From Echinicola sp. 20G (GTDB lineage Bacteria; Bacteroidota; Bacteroidia; Cytophagales; Cyclobacteriaceae): a DNA stretch of 64,000 bases. The DNA lies in NCBI RefSeq assembly GCF_015533855.1, contig NZ_AP024154.1, forward strand, positions 4,098,501 through 4,162,500, given 5' to 3'. A program made the translations under genes and the position numbers. The notes beneath the pieces were generated by a model, which was not told the DNA's origin, made no database searches, and saw only the letters and a list, made by a program, of their open reading frames with translations. This document shows, piece after piece, positions 37,578 through 47,842 of this stretch (its first letter is position 1; every line of letters starts with the position of its first letter).

Positions 37578-37755
37578 TTAAACCCGGATTATGCATTAGC
37601 AATCGTAGTGAGGGCTGAAAATGCAAGAAAATCAGGCTGTTTGGAGACTGAGGCATCCGCCGCGGCGGATGGTGAAGTCGAAAACAGCAGCAAAGCGTCT
37701 GATTTTAAAGCATTTTCAGTCCGTAATAGATAACTAATGCGTATTTCGGGTTAAA
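37578..37755. mobile_element. MITE-like hairpin element
   Basis: A 178-bp unit whose ends are inverted repeats: TTAAACCCGGATTATGCATTA on the left against, reverse-complemented, TTTAACCCGAAATACGCATTA on the right. Inner arms (GGGCTGAAAATGCAAGAAAATCAGG and its diverged complement) carry the symmetry inwards to a perfect central palindrome CATCCGCCGCGGCGGATG (37654-37671). Open frames across it are artefacts of the symmetry. The GC-rich core contrasts with the AT-rich flanks. A non-autonomous element or large regulatory hairpin. Confidence 0.7.
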
Positions 37756-37820
37756 TTAGGATGGATTTTCAAATTTGGCGGATTTATGTTTTAAAGAATA
37801 AATAAACAATAGGATCCGGT

Positions 37821-39032
37821 ATGGAAAAAATCAATTTTAATAGTGTTCTAACTGTAGCACAAGTAGATCCTATACTTTCTATATTGGTTTTGCTCTCCAT
37901 TGGGATTATTGTTGTCAGTTTTATTTTTAAAATTTTGGGTCAACCTTATTTAACAGCCTATATTTTAGTAGGTGTGGTGTTTGGTCCCTATGGGATGCAA
38001 CTTGTAACTGATGAATTACTCATTTCCAATTTGGGTTCTTTTGGGCTAGTCCTATTACTTTTCTTCATTGGAATGGAAATTTCCCTTCCAAAAATAATTG
38101 CCAATTGGCGCATACCTGTAATAGGTACTTTTTTTCAAGTAATTTTTAGCTTGGCCACTATATGGGGGATTGGAGCTATTTTTCAGTGGCAGCTAACTCA
38201 AATTATAGTTCTTGGCCTGGTTATTAGTTTAAGCAGTTCCGCCATAGTTATCAGTTATTTACAAGATAAGGGTTTGATTGCATCGCATTTAGGTCAAAAC
38301 GTTATAGGAATCTTATTGGTGCAGGATATTTTAGTAGTGCCAATGTTAATATTGCTTAACTACCTATCTGGATCAATTCCTGTTGCTATTGATATTATCA
38401 AACAAATTACGGGAGGATTGCTAATCCTTGGAATATCTATATGGGTATTGAAAAAAAAGGAGGTGAGTCTACCATTTGGAGATTTGATTAGAAAAGATCA
38501 TGAAATACAAGTGTTTATTGCTTTCGCATTTTGTTTTGGTTTTTCTATACTTACTGCTTTTTTTGGGATTTCTTCAGCATTAGGGGCTTTTGTGGCGGGT
38601 ATCATCGTTTCGAAGGCCAAAGAAACAACATGGGTCCATACTAGCCTTCATGCGTTTAGAATCGTTTTTGTGGCATTGTTTTTTGTGTCAATAGGAATGC
38701 TGATTGACCTGGATTTCTTAATTTCCAACTCCGGCTTAATCTTCATTATGGTCTTATTGGCTTTTATGACTAATAATTTTATTAATGCCATAATTGTTCG
38801 TTTTTTGGGTGAATCTTGGAAAAACAGTTTGCTTACAGGGGCTATCTTGGCTCAGATTGGGGAGTTTAGCTTTATCCTGGGAGCAACAGGTTTTTACATT
38901 GGCCTTATTTCGGAACACACCTATCAATTAGTGATTTCAACTATTTCAGCCTCGCTTATTATAAGTCCTGTTTGGATTTTTTTGATAAGGAAAATCATTG
39001 GTCTACGATATGGTAAAAGCAAAAGTCATTAA
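37821..39032 (+). CDS. Kef-type cation:proton antiporter
   Basis: CPA2 monovalent cation/proton antiporter of about 12 membrane helices (403 residues), no C-terminal RCK domain. Conserved pieces: LGQPYLTAYILVGVVFGP, SSSAIVISYLQDKG and ISSALGAFVAGIIVS. Exports or exchanges K+ or Na+ for H+, so pH or osmotic stress. ATG at 37821, 65 bases after the hairpin element, which may affect its promoter. Confidence 0.9.
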   Translation: MEKINFNSVLTVAQVDPILSILVLLSIGIIVVSFIFKILGQPYLTAYILVGVVFGPYGMQLVTDELLISNLGSFGLVLLLFFIGMEISLPKIIANWRIPVIGTFFQVIFSLATIWGIGAIFQWQLTQIIVLGLVISLSSSAIVISYLQDKGLIASHLGQNVIGILLVQDILVVPMLILLNYLSGSIPVAIDIIKQITGGLLILGISIWVLKKKEVSLPFGDLIRKDHEIQVFIAFAFCFGFSILTAFFGISSALGAFVAGIIVSKAKETTWVHTSLHAFRIVFVALFFVSIGMLIDLDFLISNSGLIFIMVLLAFMTNNFINAIIVRFLGESWKNSLLTGAILAQIGEFSFILGATGFYIGLISEHTYQLVISTISASLIISPVWIFLIRKIIGLRYGKSKSH

Positions 39033-39350
39033 GCGAATAGACAAAATTACAAAGATATCTGTAATATTTTTTCAATTAGGTGTAAGTTATATACGAGGAA
39101 TATATATGATCTTTTGGAAGTATATGCTAATAATAATTATAGCCAAACTGGACTTGAATTTTATTGAGATAAATCAATGAGATTATTGGGCCACTAATAA
39201 AGTTAAAAGTCACTATTCTACCCTCATTAGGATAGATTTCTCAAAAATATAGGATAGAAAATGGGACTTTATCTTAGTTAATTCAAATCAAATAACCATA
39301 CTTATTGTAAAAATTGGATATGAAAAAAGATTAGCCAAATACCTATATAA
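39033..39350. other. Intergenic stretch
   Basis: About 318 AT-rich bases without a recognisable gene. Confidence 0.5.
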
Positions 39351-40202
39351 ATGGAGAAGAAAATAAAGATTGTTCATAAAACGGAATATAATTTCGATGA
39401 AGAGGTATTCATAGAACCGCATTACCTAAGGTTTAAACCTCGTAATACTCCTTTTAATATTGTTGAGAGTAACCAGTTTACTGTTTTTCCAAAACCTACT
39501 GGTTTATCTGAGCAATGGGATCCAGAAAACAATCAGATTTACTTTTGCTGGTTTGATGGCAAGCACCATTTACTAAATATTCTGTGGGAATCTATTGTGA
39601 GACTGGAGGAATATAATCCCTTCAATTATATCATTTTTCCAACAGGGTATTATAACCTACCAATTAATTATTCATTAGAGTTAAAAGATTTACTTTTTGC
39701 CTCTTTAGTGGTTGATCATATTAACAGTCCATTAATTGAATATGGAAATCAAATTTTGGAGAAATCAGTATTTAAAACACTCCATTTCATTTCCGAATTG
39801 ACCAAGAAAATTCATTCAGATTTTAATTTAGTATCTCGAATGGAAGGAGAGCCTTACGCTGCAGACAAGACTTTCAACCTTAAAAAAGGCTCCTGTAGAG
39901 ACTTATCGTGGATGGAAATCCAATTGCTAAGGCATTCTGGAATTGCGGCGAGATTTGTAAGCGGGTATTATTTTATTGAGTCAGAAAACTTAGAACATGA
40001 ACTACATGCTTGGGTGGAAGTGTTTCTTCCTGGAGCGGGTTGGGTTGGGTTTGATCCTAGTCACGGAACAGCGGTTGGAAGCTCCCATATACCAATTTGT
40101 TCAAGTGCACATTATAGGAATACCATGCCGGTAATTGGATCATTTCGAGGAAATGCCCAAGCATCATTGGAAACTAAATTGATTATAGAGAAAATGAATT
40201 AA
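39351..40202 (+). CDS. Transglutaminase-like protein
   Basis: Cytoplasmic transglutaminase/cysteine-protease-fold protein with the bacterial N-terminal beta domain (about 1-110) and the core. The triad is Cys182 (KKGSCRDLSWME), His219 (HELHAWVEVF) and Asp235 (GFDPSHG). No signal peptide. In many bacteria this family sits with circularly permuted ATP-grasp/alpha-E genes, which are absent here. Role uncertain; peptidase or amidase activity likely. Confidence 0.88.
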   Translation: MEKKIKIVHKTEYNFDEEVFIEPHYLRFKPRNTPFNIVESNQFTVFPKPTGLSEQWDPENNQIYFCWFDGKHHLLNILWESIVRLEEYNPFNYIIFPTGYYNLPINYSLELKDLLFASLVVDHINSPLIEYGNQILEKSVFKTLHFISELTKKIHSDFNLVSRMEGEPYAADKTFNLKKGSCRDLSWMEIQLLRHSGIAARFVSGYYFIESENLEHELHAWVEVFLPGAGWVGFDPSHGTAVGSSHIPICSSAHYRNTMPVIGSFRGNAQASLETKLIIEKMN

Positions 40203-40548
40203 TCTTGGGACTCATGCATATTGAATGCGAAAAGAGGTATCTAATTCAAAAATCTTAGAAATAATTCCAGGGTTAAATTAACCTAGTAATACAGTTCACT
40301 TTTTAATAGATTCAGATTTTCCAATCCATCAAAATTGATCTCATGTCTCTTGCCAAGAGATAAATAAGAAAAATTGATTTCATTAAAAAAAATATCCATA
40401 TAGTACCATATGTGTGATATTTACAAGCTCTATCTATCATTATGTAAGGCATTATAAGTAAATAAGCTTCAATTTTACAAATGAAATATATTAAATGCAG
40501 AATTGTATAAGATGCTAATTGAGGTGAAAGCATCATAAATTATGTCTA
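40203..40548. other. Intergenic stretch
   Basis: About 345 AT-rich bases before the second desaturase; no gene recognised. Confidence 0.5.
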
Positions 40549-41628
40549 ATGAAAAGTTTAAAATTTACAAATGGCAATAAATCTGGATTCGCCAAAACAT
40601 TAAGAACTAGAGTGAATGACTATTTTAAAAACAGTGGGACTAGCCAATATGGAAATAAAAATATGGTAGTAAAAACTATTTTTATGCTATCCATCTTCTT
40701 TATTCCCCTAGTTTTTATTGGTTCTGGAATAATACAGCACACTATTCCGCTTTTTGCTTTATATATTGTTAGCGGTTTTGGCATGGCAGGAGTAGGAATG
40801 GGGATAATGCATGACGCTATTCATGGTTCATATTCTAAGAATCATATTATCAATAGGTATTTGGGCTATACTATGAATTTAATAGGGGCAAATTCAGTCG
40901 TTTGGAAAATCCAACATAATGTCCTTCATCATACTTACACAAACATAGAAAAAGGAGACGATGATATTAACGTGCCATTTTTCTTACGATTTTCGCCTAA
41001 TGCCAAGAGATATTGGATACACCGTTTTCAGTACCTATATATTTGGCTGTTTTATGGACTTTCCACTATTTCATGGATTACAATGAAAGATTTTGTCAGA
41101 GCTTTTCGATATAAAAAGATGGGTTTTTTTAACAAATCACGTAGTTTTGGAGAAGAGCTTTTTAAAATTGCAGGTTGGAAAATCCTTTATTATTCTTATG
41201 CCCTTATCTTGCCATTAATAATGGTGCAACTACCTGCATATGTTGTTGTTTTGGCTTTTTTAAGTATGCACTTTGTTACCGGAATTTGCATAAGTCTTGT
41301 TTTTCAAACTGCTCATATAGTTCCGGACACTAAGTTTATTCAGGCTGATGAATCAGGAGAAATTCATAATGAATGGACATTGCATCAATTGGCCACTACT
41401 AGTAACTATGCACCAAAAAGTAAGTTTTTCTCATGGTTAATTGGAGGTCTTAATTTTCAGGTAGAGCATCATTTGTTTCCCAATATTTGTCATGTTCATT
41501 ATCGAAAACTGTCGAAGATTGTTTCACAAACGGCAAAGGAGTTTGGTTATCCTTATTTAATGAAAAGGTCTTTTCTTGCGGCACTTTTAGATCATATAAA
41601 AATGCTTCGGAGGTTAGGCAGGGCATAA
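40549..41628 (+). CDS. Membrane fatty acid desaturase (FADS type), paralogue B
   Basis: Second desaturase, strongly similar to 23881-24930 throughout: shared HDAIHG, KIQHNVLHHTYTN, QVEHHLFPNICHVHY and a hydrophobic four-span layout. All three His boxes intact. ATG start with a 10-residue longer N-terminus than paralogue A. Two intact copies 16 kb apart suggest either different acyl substrates or positions, or different temperature control. Confidence 0.93.
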   Translation: MKSLKFTNGNKSGFAKTLRTRVNDYFKNSGTSQYGNKNMVVKTIFMLSIFFIPLVFIGSGIIQHTIPLFALYIVSGFGMAGVGMGIMHDAIHGSYSKNHIINRYLGYTMNLIGANSVVWKIQHNVLHHTYTNIEKGDDDINVPFFLRFSPNAKRYWIHRFQYLYIWLFYGLSTISWITMKDFVRAFRYKKMGFFNKSRSFGEELFKIAGWKILYYSYALILPLIMVQLPAYVVVLAFLSMHFVTGICISLVFQTAHIVPDTKFIQADESGEIHNEWTLHQLATTSNYAPKSKFFSWLIGGLNFQVEHHLFPNICHVHYRKLSKIVSQTAKEFGYPYLMKRSFLAALLDHIKMLRRLGRA

Positions 41629-42022
41629 TACGATAGCTTGAATTATGTTAGACTTATTCTAACGTCTTAAGCATCTTTTTCTTCCCTGCCAAATGTTGAC
41701 TGAAAGCATAGTTTTGATTGGCTGCCTACTTTTAAATTCCCGATGCAGTAATAGTTGTGTCTTTTAGAACTATCCGGATTTTGGGGAAGCTTAATTTGTT
41801 TTTTACTTAGGTAAGGTGATTTGGTTTATGTTGGGTCAAAAATAGAACTGTGAATTATATAATTCCAATCTAGATTTCTGTAATAAAAAGGGTGAAAATT
41901 TGGGCATTTTTGAAAAGGATTCAATTTTATCCTCTGAACTAGAAAATAAAATTCAATCCAATCAATAAGAAATTTGATAAGGCTCGAATGTGGCTTTGTC
42001 AGTGTAGGAGGGCTTATTCAAT
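41629..42022. other. Intergenic stretch
   Basis: About 390 bases. Contains a near-perfect inverted pair GGATTCAATTTT / AAAATTCAATCC around 41920-41962. No gene. Confidence 0.45.
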
Positions 42023-42295
42023 ATGAAGACTTTTCTCGAAATTACGAGGCAGATTTATGATGAACGTTTGGATAAAAGGTTTACTCAAAAGAATTATTAT
42101 CTAAACAATGAGGAACTGGATGTGGTTGTCTATGACAAAATGATTCAAAATAGCCAAAAGGCAAAGGAAACCTTTACTGTTGTAAAAGAGAAAACAATGG
42201 AACATACCATGGATGGGAAAATTCATGTTGTTAAAAATGAGCTTCGAAGGGAGTTTTACGAAAATGGCTATCAAAAGCGGTTTAGTAGTTTCTAA
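42023..42295 (+). CDS. Hypothetical protein, 90 aa
   Basis: Charged, helical, soluble protein (EITRQIYDERLDKRFTQKNY) with no recognised domain. Clean ATG and stop, normal codon use. Function unknown. Confidence 0.55.
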   Translation: MKTFLEITRQIYDERLDKRFTQKNYYLNNEELDVVVYDKMIQNSQKAKETFTVVKEKTMEHTMDGKIHVVKNELRREFYENGYQKRFSSF

Positions 42296-43666
42296 TAATC
42301 CTATAGAGTGTTTTATATCGGTAAAAAGTGGGCAGTTTAAGCTATGAAATTAAGATAAAGGATTACTAAGTTTTTACCTTTATTCTTTGAACTTTGGCAA
42401 TCTCTAGATTATAGCAAGATGTAGTTTTGTATACAAAACCATCTTTTCAGCCTCCGCAGTCGGGAGGAAGGTGCTCGGGACTCGCAGCCTTTTGATGAGA
42501 GAAATTTGTAGTTATAATGGTTGATATGTGTTGTTGCCGCTCATTGTAAATAGTCAACTTACCCATTTAACCGGGGAGCAGAAATTGGAGCCATCTGTTA
42601 TTCCTTATGTAAATTTCATCGGTATCCACTCCACCTTTCTGCAAAACTATTCCGGTCAGGAAAACAGTCAAGGGCAAGTGAATGCTTCCTGTGGTCAGCA
42701 CCCTTGGCCTTTATTCCTTCCCGTTATAAGGTGGCATCCAAGAGGAGTGAATGGGGAGGTTTGATCGAACGATCTTTTTTAAGATGGTTGGTTTATTATA
42801 CTTATATGTTTACTTGAGAAGTAGTCTTGTGTTTTAATTTTGTTTTTCTACACTCTACCATTTAAATCGTAAGATGTGCCTGAAGTAGGTTATTTGTTTT
42901 AAGATTGGAACAATAAAAAATTCATTAAACGAAATGGCCAAAATACGGGTAATATTAATTGGAATGTTAATTTTAATGCTTATTACCTTGATTGGATGGA
43001 CTTAATGCTAGTGCTCCGATGATTTTTTCTGAAGTTGGTAAAATAAATATTTTGACTTATATGCAATGGCCTTTGGTTGCATCGATAAATATAGATTTTC
43101 TGGCATTCGGGTAAATTGGATATTGAAGTAGTGAGACTCCGTATTTTAATTAATATTGTTTCAAGGTCTTGTCCACTATTAGGGTTTTTTCGGTTGTGGA
43201 GATATTTATAGAAAAACATATTTAAATGTTTTGCTTGTTATCTGTTTTGAGCTGTTTCAAATTCATGCAAATGACCATACCATTTGTATGATAGCAAATC
43301 CTAGCGTAAGGTGCGCAGCATATAAGTACATAGTAGCAAGAAGGTCATAGTTTCTCATTATCCAAGTGGTGATTGATTTCCATTGGAACCTTAACCTGCG
43401 CTTGTTGAGGGAACTCTTTTAGGGAGAGGATCAGTAATTCACCAAATCTTCATAATAGGATGCTTTTTGGTTTCTGAATAAAAAGCTGGATTAAAGCTGA
43501 CATGAATTATTTAAAAAAGGGGGGAGTGAAACAAATCATATTATACAAAGACAAAGTACTCGGCAATTTATAAAGTCATCCAAATTACCACCCCCATCAA
43601 AAATATCATTTTTATTAATTGGGATACCGGCCACACTTAATGATTTGTTCCCATATAAGTTGAAAA
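42296..43666. other. Long gene-poor stretch
   Basis: About 1.37 kb. Only a 23-codon hydrophobic frame (42934-43005, MAKIRVILIGMLILMLITLI) could be a tiny membrane peptide. GC-rich patches near 42444-42490 and 42640-42760 look foreign to the AT-rich surroundings. No homologous protein recognised. Confidence 0.4.
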
Positions 43667-43984
43667 TTATCGACTTTTACCCCAGGCTTCTAAAATTTGT
43701 AGTGCGGGTCCCAAATATTCGGCATCCTTGTGAAGCCGGTAATATACCTGTGGTGGAAAATCATTTCGCTCAATTCTCTCCACAACATGGTGTTTTTGCA
43801 TTTGTTTTAGTTGGTCCAGGAGAACTTTCTTGGAAACCCGAGGCATTTTGCGCCATAATTCAATAAATCGTATTTCTTGCTCGTGAAACAGATGGTATAA
43901 AATCAAGGGTTTCCATTTTCCCGATAATATATCCAAACTGCGCTTCAGTCCACATTCTTCAAACACTGTATAATTCATATTCAA
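43667..43984 (-). CDS. HxlR-family transcriptional regulator
   Basis: Winged-helix HxlR regulator, 105 residues: CGLKRSLDILSGKWKPLILY near the N-terminus with the conserved Cys, RVSKKVLLDQLKQMQ recognition region and the VYYRLH wing. HxlR proteins often respond to aldehyde, redox or small electrophile signals. Divergent from the MBL-fold gene 127 bases away, which is its probable target. Confidence 0.92.
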   Translation of the reverse strand: MNMNYTVFEECGLKRSLDILSGKWKPLILYHLFHEQEIRFIELWRKMPRVSKKVLLDQLKQMQKHHVVERIERNDFPPQVYYRLHKDAEYLGPALQILEAWGKSR

Positions 43985-44111
43985 TATTTAATTGGGTTAC
44001 CTGGAAGTAAACTTCTTTAAGATCTGCCAGTAGAGTTATAATTTGGGGACAATCCAATCATTGCTATAAACTGGTGCTTAGGTTTTACAGATCGATATTA
44101 AATCCATTATT

Positions 44112-44876
44112 ATGGAATTTCATTTATGGCGCAATGCCACCGTTTTACTAACAATTGATGATCAAAAGTTTTTAATAGATCCTATGTTAGGGGAAAAAGG
44201 ATCCTTTGGGCCTTTTCCTTGGACCGAAGATACGCGGTCAAATCCTTTGGTAAATTTATCTTTTTCAGGTGAAGAATTAGAGAAACAGCTCGAAGAAATA
44301 GATGCGGTAGTAGTTACACACCTTCATCCGGATCACTGGGATGCCGAAGCCGTTAAAATTTTGGATAAGAATCTTCCAATAATTTGCCCTAAAATAATTG
44401 CTGAAACAATTGCCGAAAATGGTTTTATCAATGTGATCCCCATAACTTCATCAGTCAGTTTCAATGGTGTTAAGTTAGTACTCACTCAAGGCAAACACGG
44501 TAGCGGAGAAATCGAAGAAAAAATGGGTACGGTCAACGGATTTGTGTTTTGTACCGAGAAAGAAAGTATCTATTTTACTGGAGATACCATCTGGTGCGAT
44601 GCCGTCAAATTGGCCATTACCAAACACCGGCCATCCTATGTGGTTGTAGCCGCAGGTGCTGCAACCTTTGCCCTTGGAGAACCGGTGACAATGTCAGTTG
44701 ACCAAATAAAGTCTTTAGGAGATACCTTTCCAGAAGTAAGTCTCATCATAACTCATTTGGAAGCGGTAAGCCCCTGTACCGAAACCAGAAATTTTATCCG
44801 CAAAGAAATGGTAAGCAATAGTTCATTTGTTCATTATTACATCCCTGAGGATGGTGAACGTCTTTTTCTGGAATAG
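44112..44876 (+). CDS. MBL-fold metal-dependent hydrolase
   Basis: Metallo-beta-lactamase-fold protein similar to UlaG/L-ascorbate-6-phosphate-lactonase-like hydrolases. The metal motif is THLHPDHWD (His70, His72, Asp74, His75), with further ligands near YFTGDT and THLEA. 254 residues, cytoplasmic. Regulator and enzyme form a divergent pair with HxlR. Substrate unknown. Confidence 0.88.
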   Translation: MEFHLWRNATVLLTIDDQKFLIDPMLGEKGSFGPFPWTEDTRSNPLVNLSFSGEELEKQLEEIDAVVVTHLHPDHWDAEAVKILDKNLPIICPKIIAETIAENGFINVIPITSSVSFNGVKLVLTQGKHGSGEIEEKMGTVNGFVFCTEKESIYFTGDTIWCDAVKLAITKHRPSYVVVAAGAATFALGEPVTMSVDQIKSLGDTFPEVSLIITHLEAVSPCTETRNFIRKEMVSNSSFVHYYIPEDGERLFLE

Positions 44877-45061
44877 ACTTACGCTTCATCAGCCCCATTG
44901 GGTCATTCAATTGTCATAATCCAAATTGATGATAAAACACAAAATTCAAAAGGATTTACTAAGTCATTATATAATTCTTGAATCCACTGTCCATTTGCCA
45001 AATATCCCAGAACAATAAAATGTTTGATCTACTAATATTCTGTTCATTATGCTCTGTATTA

Positions 45062-45727
45062 TTAGCCATTTCCTTCATCTTTGATTTCTGCTTGTTTAAA
45101 AGCATTCAGGATTTTTTCAAATGTCATTTTCTTATCATCACTTTCATTGAGCAATGAAGCAATGGCAATTCCATATACCCCTATCGATAGTAAGGGGGGG
45201 ATATCGGTGATTTTAACCCCACCTATAACCAATAATGGTATTGGTTTGTCATAGTTTTGCTTTTGTTTGTCGATCAAGGCTTTGATTTCCAACAGGGAAA
45301 GAAATTCCTTGATCTCGGGTTTGGTAGCTGTTTTTCTAAAGGTTCCTAGCCCAATATAATCAGCATAGCCCCTTTGCTGATGGTATATCATGTCTTTTTC
45401 ATTGTAAGCTGTGGCGCCAATAATTTTATTTTGACCTAATTCCTTTCTGGCTACTTCATGATCGGTATCCTCATTTCCAAGGTGCACACCGTCGGCATCA
45501 ATGGATATGGCAAGGTCAAGGTGATCGTTAATTATCAATTTAGCCTCAAACCTATTGCATATCTTTTGCGTCTCTAAGGCGATTTCAAACATTTCTTTTG
45601 CTTCCGTATCTTTTAATCGAAGCTGCACCAATTTTACCCCTGCCTGACAGGCATCCAAGGCCAATTGTTGGTGGCTCTTATTAGGCATACTCTGGGTAAT
45701 GTAATGGATTCTGGATGATTTTATCAT
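45062..45727 (-). CDS. thiE: Thiamine phosphate synthase
   Basis: ThiE TIM barrel coupling HMP-PP with thiazole phosphate to thiamine phosphate. Motifs: GVKLVQLRLKDT, LIINDHLDLA, DGVHLGNED, GATAYNEKD, YIGLGTFRKTATK and a terminal GGV loop. 221 residues, full length. It stands alone here, without other thi genes and without a recognisable TPP riboswitch upstream. Confidence 0.92.
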   Translation of the reverse strand: MIKSSRIHYITQSMPNKSHQQLALDACQAGVKLVQLRLKDTEAKEMFEIALETQKICNRFEAKLIINDHLDLAISIDADGVHLGNEDTDHEVARKELGQNKIIGATAYNEKDMIYHQQRGYADYIGLGTFRKTATKPEIKEFLSLLEIKALIDKQKQNYDKPIPLLVIGGVKITDIPPLLSIGVYGIAIASLLNESDDKKMTFEKILNAFKQAEIKDEGNG

Positions 45728-45921
45728 ATGGCTATTATATTGAACATTTTAAAGTCATGTTGAAAAGTAAAAAGGAGTTCCTTCCTTACTTTTACAAATT
45801 TGATCTTATGTTCATAAAAAGTATAGTAAAAGATGGACATTCAGGCCCAATGTCCACCTTTTACTATTTTAAAAATTTGGTTTTACCGAAGTTTGATAGT
45901 GACATGAAATAAATTACGAGT

Positions 45922-46836
45922 ATGAAGATTTATATAATTGGTGCCGGTGCCATTGGTAAAACCTTGGCTGTTTGTTTGTCCTTAAACGGCAGTGACGTTC
46001 AGGTAATTCGTGGCAGCGTGGATGAAGGATCAGAGTATGTTGAGAAATTTACCTTGTACCTAAAATCAGGAGAAGTATTGACTTCAGATATAAAAATCAA
46101 TTATCTAAATAGTTGTTCTACTTTCGATGGTTTGATAATCCTTGCCAACAAATCTTTTGGTAACAGGGAGCTGGCTAAAAAACTGAAGGATAAAGCAAAA
46201 AATACTCCCTTGGTTATTTTGCAGAACGGGTTGAACATAGAACAGTCATTTTTAAATAGGGATTTTCAGGAGATCTATCGATGTGTACTCTTTGCCACTT
46301 GCCAAAATATTACTCCCAATGAAATTAGCTATAAACCTGTTGCGCCTTCTCCAATAGGAATCATAAAACAACACAGCTCTTTGTTAAAGCCAATTGTGGA
46401 TATATTGAATACTCCTAATTTCGGGTTTGTTTCAGAAGATAATATAGAAAAAATCATATGGAAAAAGGCCATTGCAAATTGTGTGTTCAATTCCATCTGT
46501 CCATTGTTGGAAGTGGATAACGGGATATTTTACAGGGATGCCCATGCCTTTGAAATTGCTAAAAGTATAATCAGAGAATGTACATTAATAGCCAATAATA
46601 ATGGCATAGGCTTAACCGTTAAAGAAGTTGAGGAACAGGTAATTTCAATCAGCAAAATGTCGGAAGGACAATTTATTTCTACCTTACAGGATATCAGAAA
46701 TAATCGAAAAACAGAGATCGAAAGCTTAAACTTGGAAGTTTATCGTATGGCCAAGCAGATGAACTTGGAATCTAAGGTCCAACAAACAAAACTTTTAGGA
46801 GATTTGGTCATGATTAAGTCTGAATTAAACCAATAA
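45922..46836 (+). CDS. panE: Ketopantoate reductase (2-dehydropantoate 2-reductase)
   Basis: NADPH-dependent PanE/ApbA family protein of pantothenate synthesis. N-terminal Rossmann motif IIGAGAIGKTLA; helical C-domain with IWKKAIANCVFNSICPLLEV carrying the family Lys and Asn. 304 residues. The next AraC gene starts one base after its stop, so the two are co-transcribed. Paralogues exist in the family, so the exact substrate is slightly uncertain. Confidence 0.85.
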   Translation: MKIYIIGAGAIGKTLAVCLSLNGSDVQVIRGSVDEGSEYVEKFTLYLKSGEVLTSDIKINYLNSCSTFDGLIILANKSFGNRELAKKLKDKAKNTPLVILQNGLNIEQSFLNRDFQEIYRCVLFATCQNITPNEISYKPVAPSPIGIIKQHSSLLKPIVDILNTPNFGFVSEDNIEKIIWKKAIANCVFNSICPLLEVDNGIFYRDAHAFEIAKSIIRECTLIANNNGIGLTVKEVEEQVISISKMSEGQFISTLQDIRNNRKTEIESLNLEVYRMAKQMNLESKVQQTKLLGDLVMIKSELNQ

Positions 46837-46837
46837 A

Positions 46838-47614
46838 ATGTACCAACTTTTCTCACCACCCGTTCATTTACAAAATATAGTCAGGTATTATTGGCTTTTG
46901 GATTTAACAGCTGATAGGAAAAAAATAACAGAGTATATTTTTGCCTACCCGTACGTAAACTGGGTTTTTACCATGGGAAGGCCATATACCGTCAAGGATA
47001 ATTTTTCAGGCCCCTTGGTGATAAAAAACACAAGTATCCTAGGGCCCAGAACAAATTTTGCAGAATATTTACATCCTGAAGGTAATTTGGCTTTTGGAGT
47101 TACTTTTCAATTAGGAAGCACACCATCCATCCTTAAGGAGGATACCCAATTAATTACCAATAAAATTATCCTCCAGGAAGATATTTTACCTTCTTCCAGA
47201 TGGTTAACCCCATTTTTTAATGATGTTGCCCTAGAAGATTTTGTCCCTGCTCTGAATGGTGAAATAGCGAAGCTCACTAATAACATGCAACAAAATGGAT
47301 ATTTCATATGGTCTCAGTTTCTTGATCTCATTACCGTCCACAAACATTATAATACCTCGGCAAGTTATTTGGCCAAAGAATTGAAAATTAGCCAGAGACA
47401 CCTCCAGAGGATTACAAATCATTTTGCTGGACTTCCACCAAAGCATATTCAATCTATGATTCGCTGTAGACAGGCCATCAAGCATATTCAAAGAACAGGT
47501 CGAGTGACTGACTTTTTCCACTATGGCTATTATGATCAGAATCACTTTATCAAGGAGGTGAAAAGATGGACCGGTCATACACCTAAAGCACTTTTTTTAA
47601 TTCTTGGGGCCTAA
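46838..47614 (+). CDS. AraC-family regulator
   Basis: 258 residues. The N-domain (PPVHLQNIVRYYWLLDL) is of the type often preceding AraC domains in Bacteroidota, followed by an AraC helix-turn-helix (LAKELKISQRHLQRI, HYGYYDQNHFIKEVKRWTG). Coupled to panE (1-base gap). Target unknown. Confidence 0.88.
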   Translation: MYQLFSPPVHLQNIVRYYWLLDLTADRKKITEYIFAYPYVNWVFTMGRPYTVKDNFSGPLVIKNTSILGPRTNFAEYLHPEGNLAFGVTFQLGSTPSILKEDTQLITNKIILQEDILPSSRWLTPFFNDVALEDFVPALNGEIAKLTNNMQQNGYFIWSQFLDLITVHKHYNTSASYLAKELKISQRHLQRITNHFAGLPPKHIQSMIRCRQAIKHIQRTGRVTDFFHYGYYDQNHFIKEVKRWTGHTPKALFLILGA

Positions 47615-47842
47615 AAATCTGACCTATTAATATTTCAGCGTACTCATGAGGCCTCTAGGTTTCGGAAATGAAAAATGAACAATGGGCATACTCACCGGAA
47701 GGGTAGAGTTTCTCTATAAGAAAATGATAAAGCCCAATATCCACCATTCCTGTTGTTCTTTTATTTGAAGTAGCTTAATTGGGGATGCTCAATATTAATA
47801 AATTTAAACCGTTTCAGGTGAGTTTTGACTAATCCTTCGGCA

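Noticed and set aside
37524..37733. 69-codon frame across the hairpin element
   Set aside because: Explained by the symmetry of the MITE-like element; no protein family.
42528..42764. 78-codon frame in the gene-poor stretch
   Set aside because: No homologous motif, no good start; GC-rich patch only.
45715..45912. 65-codon frame upstream of panE
   Set aside because: Overlaps the thiE start on the other strand and shows no recognisable domain.
45728..45921. TPP riboswitch for thiE
   Set aside because: No THI-box-like conserved segments seen upstream of thiE.
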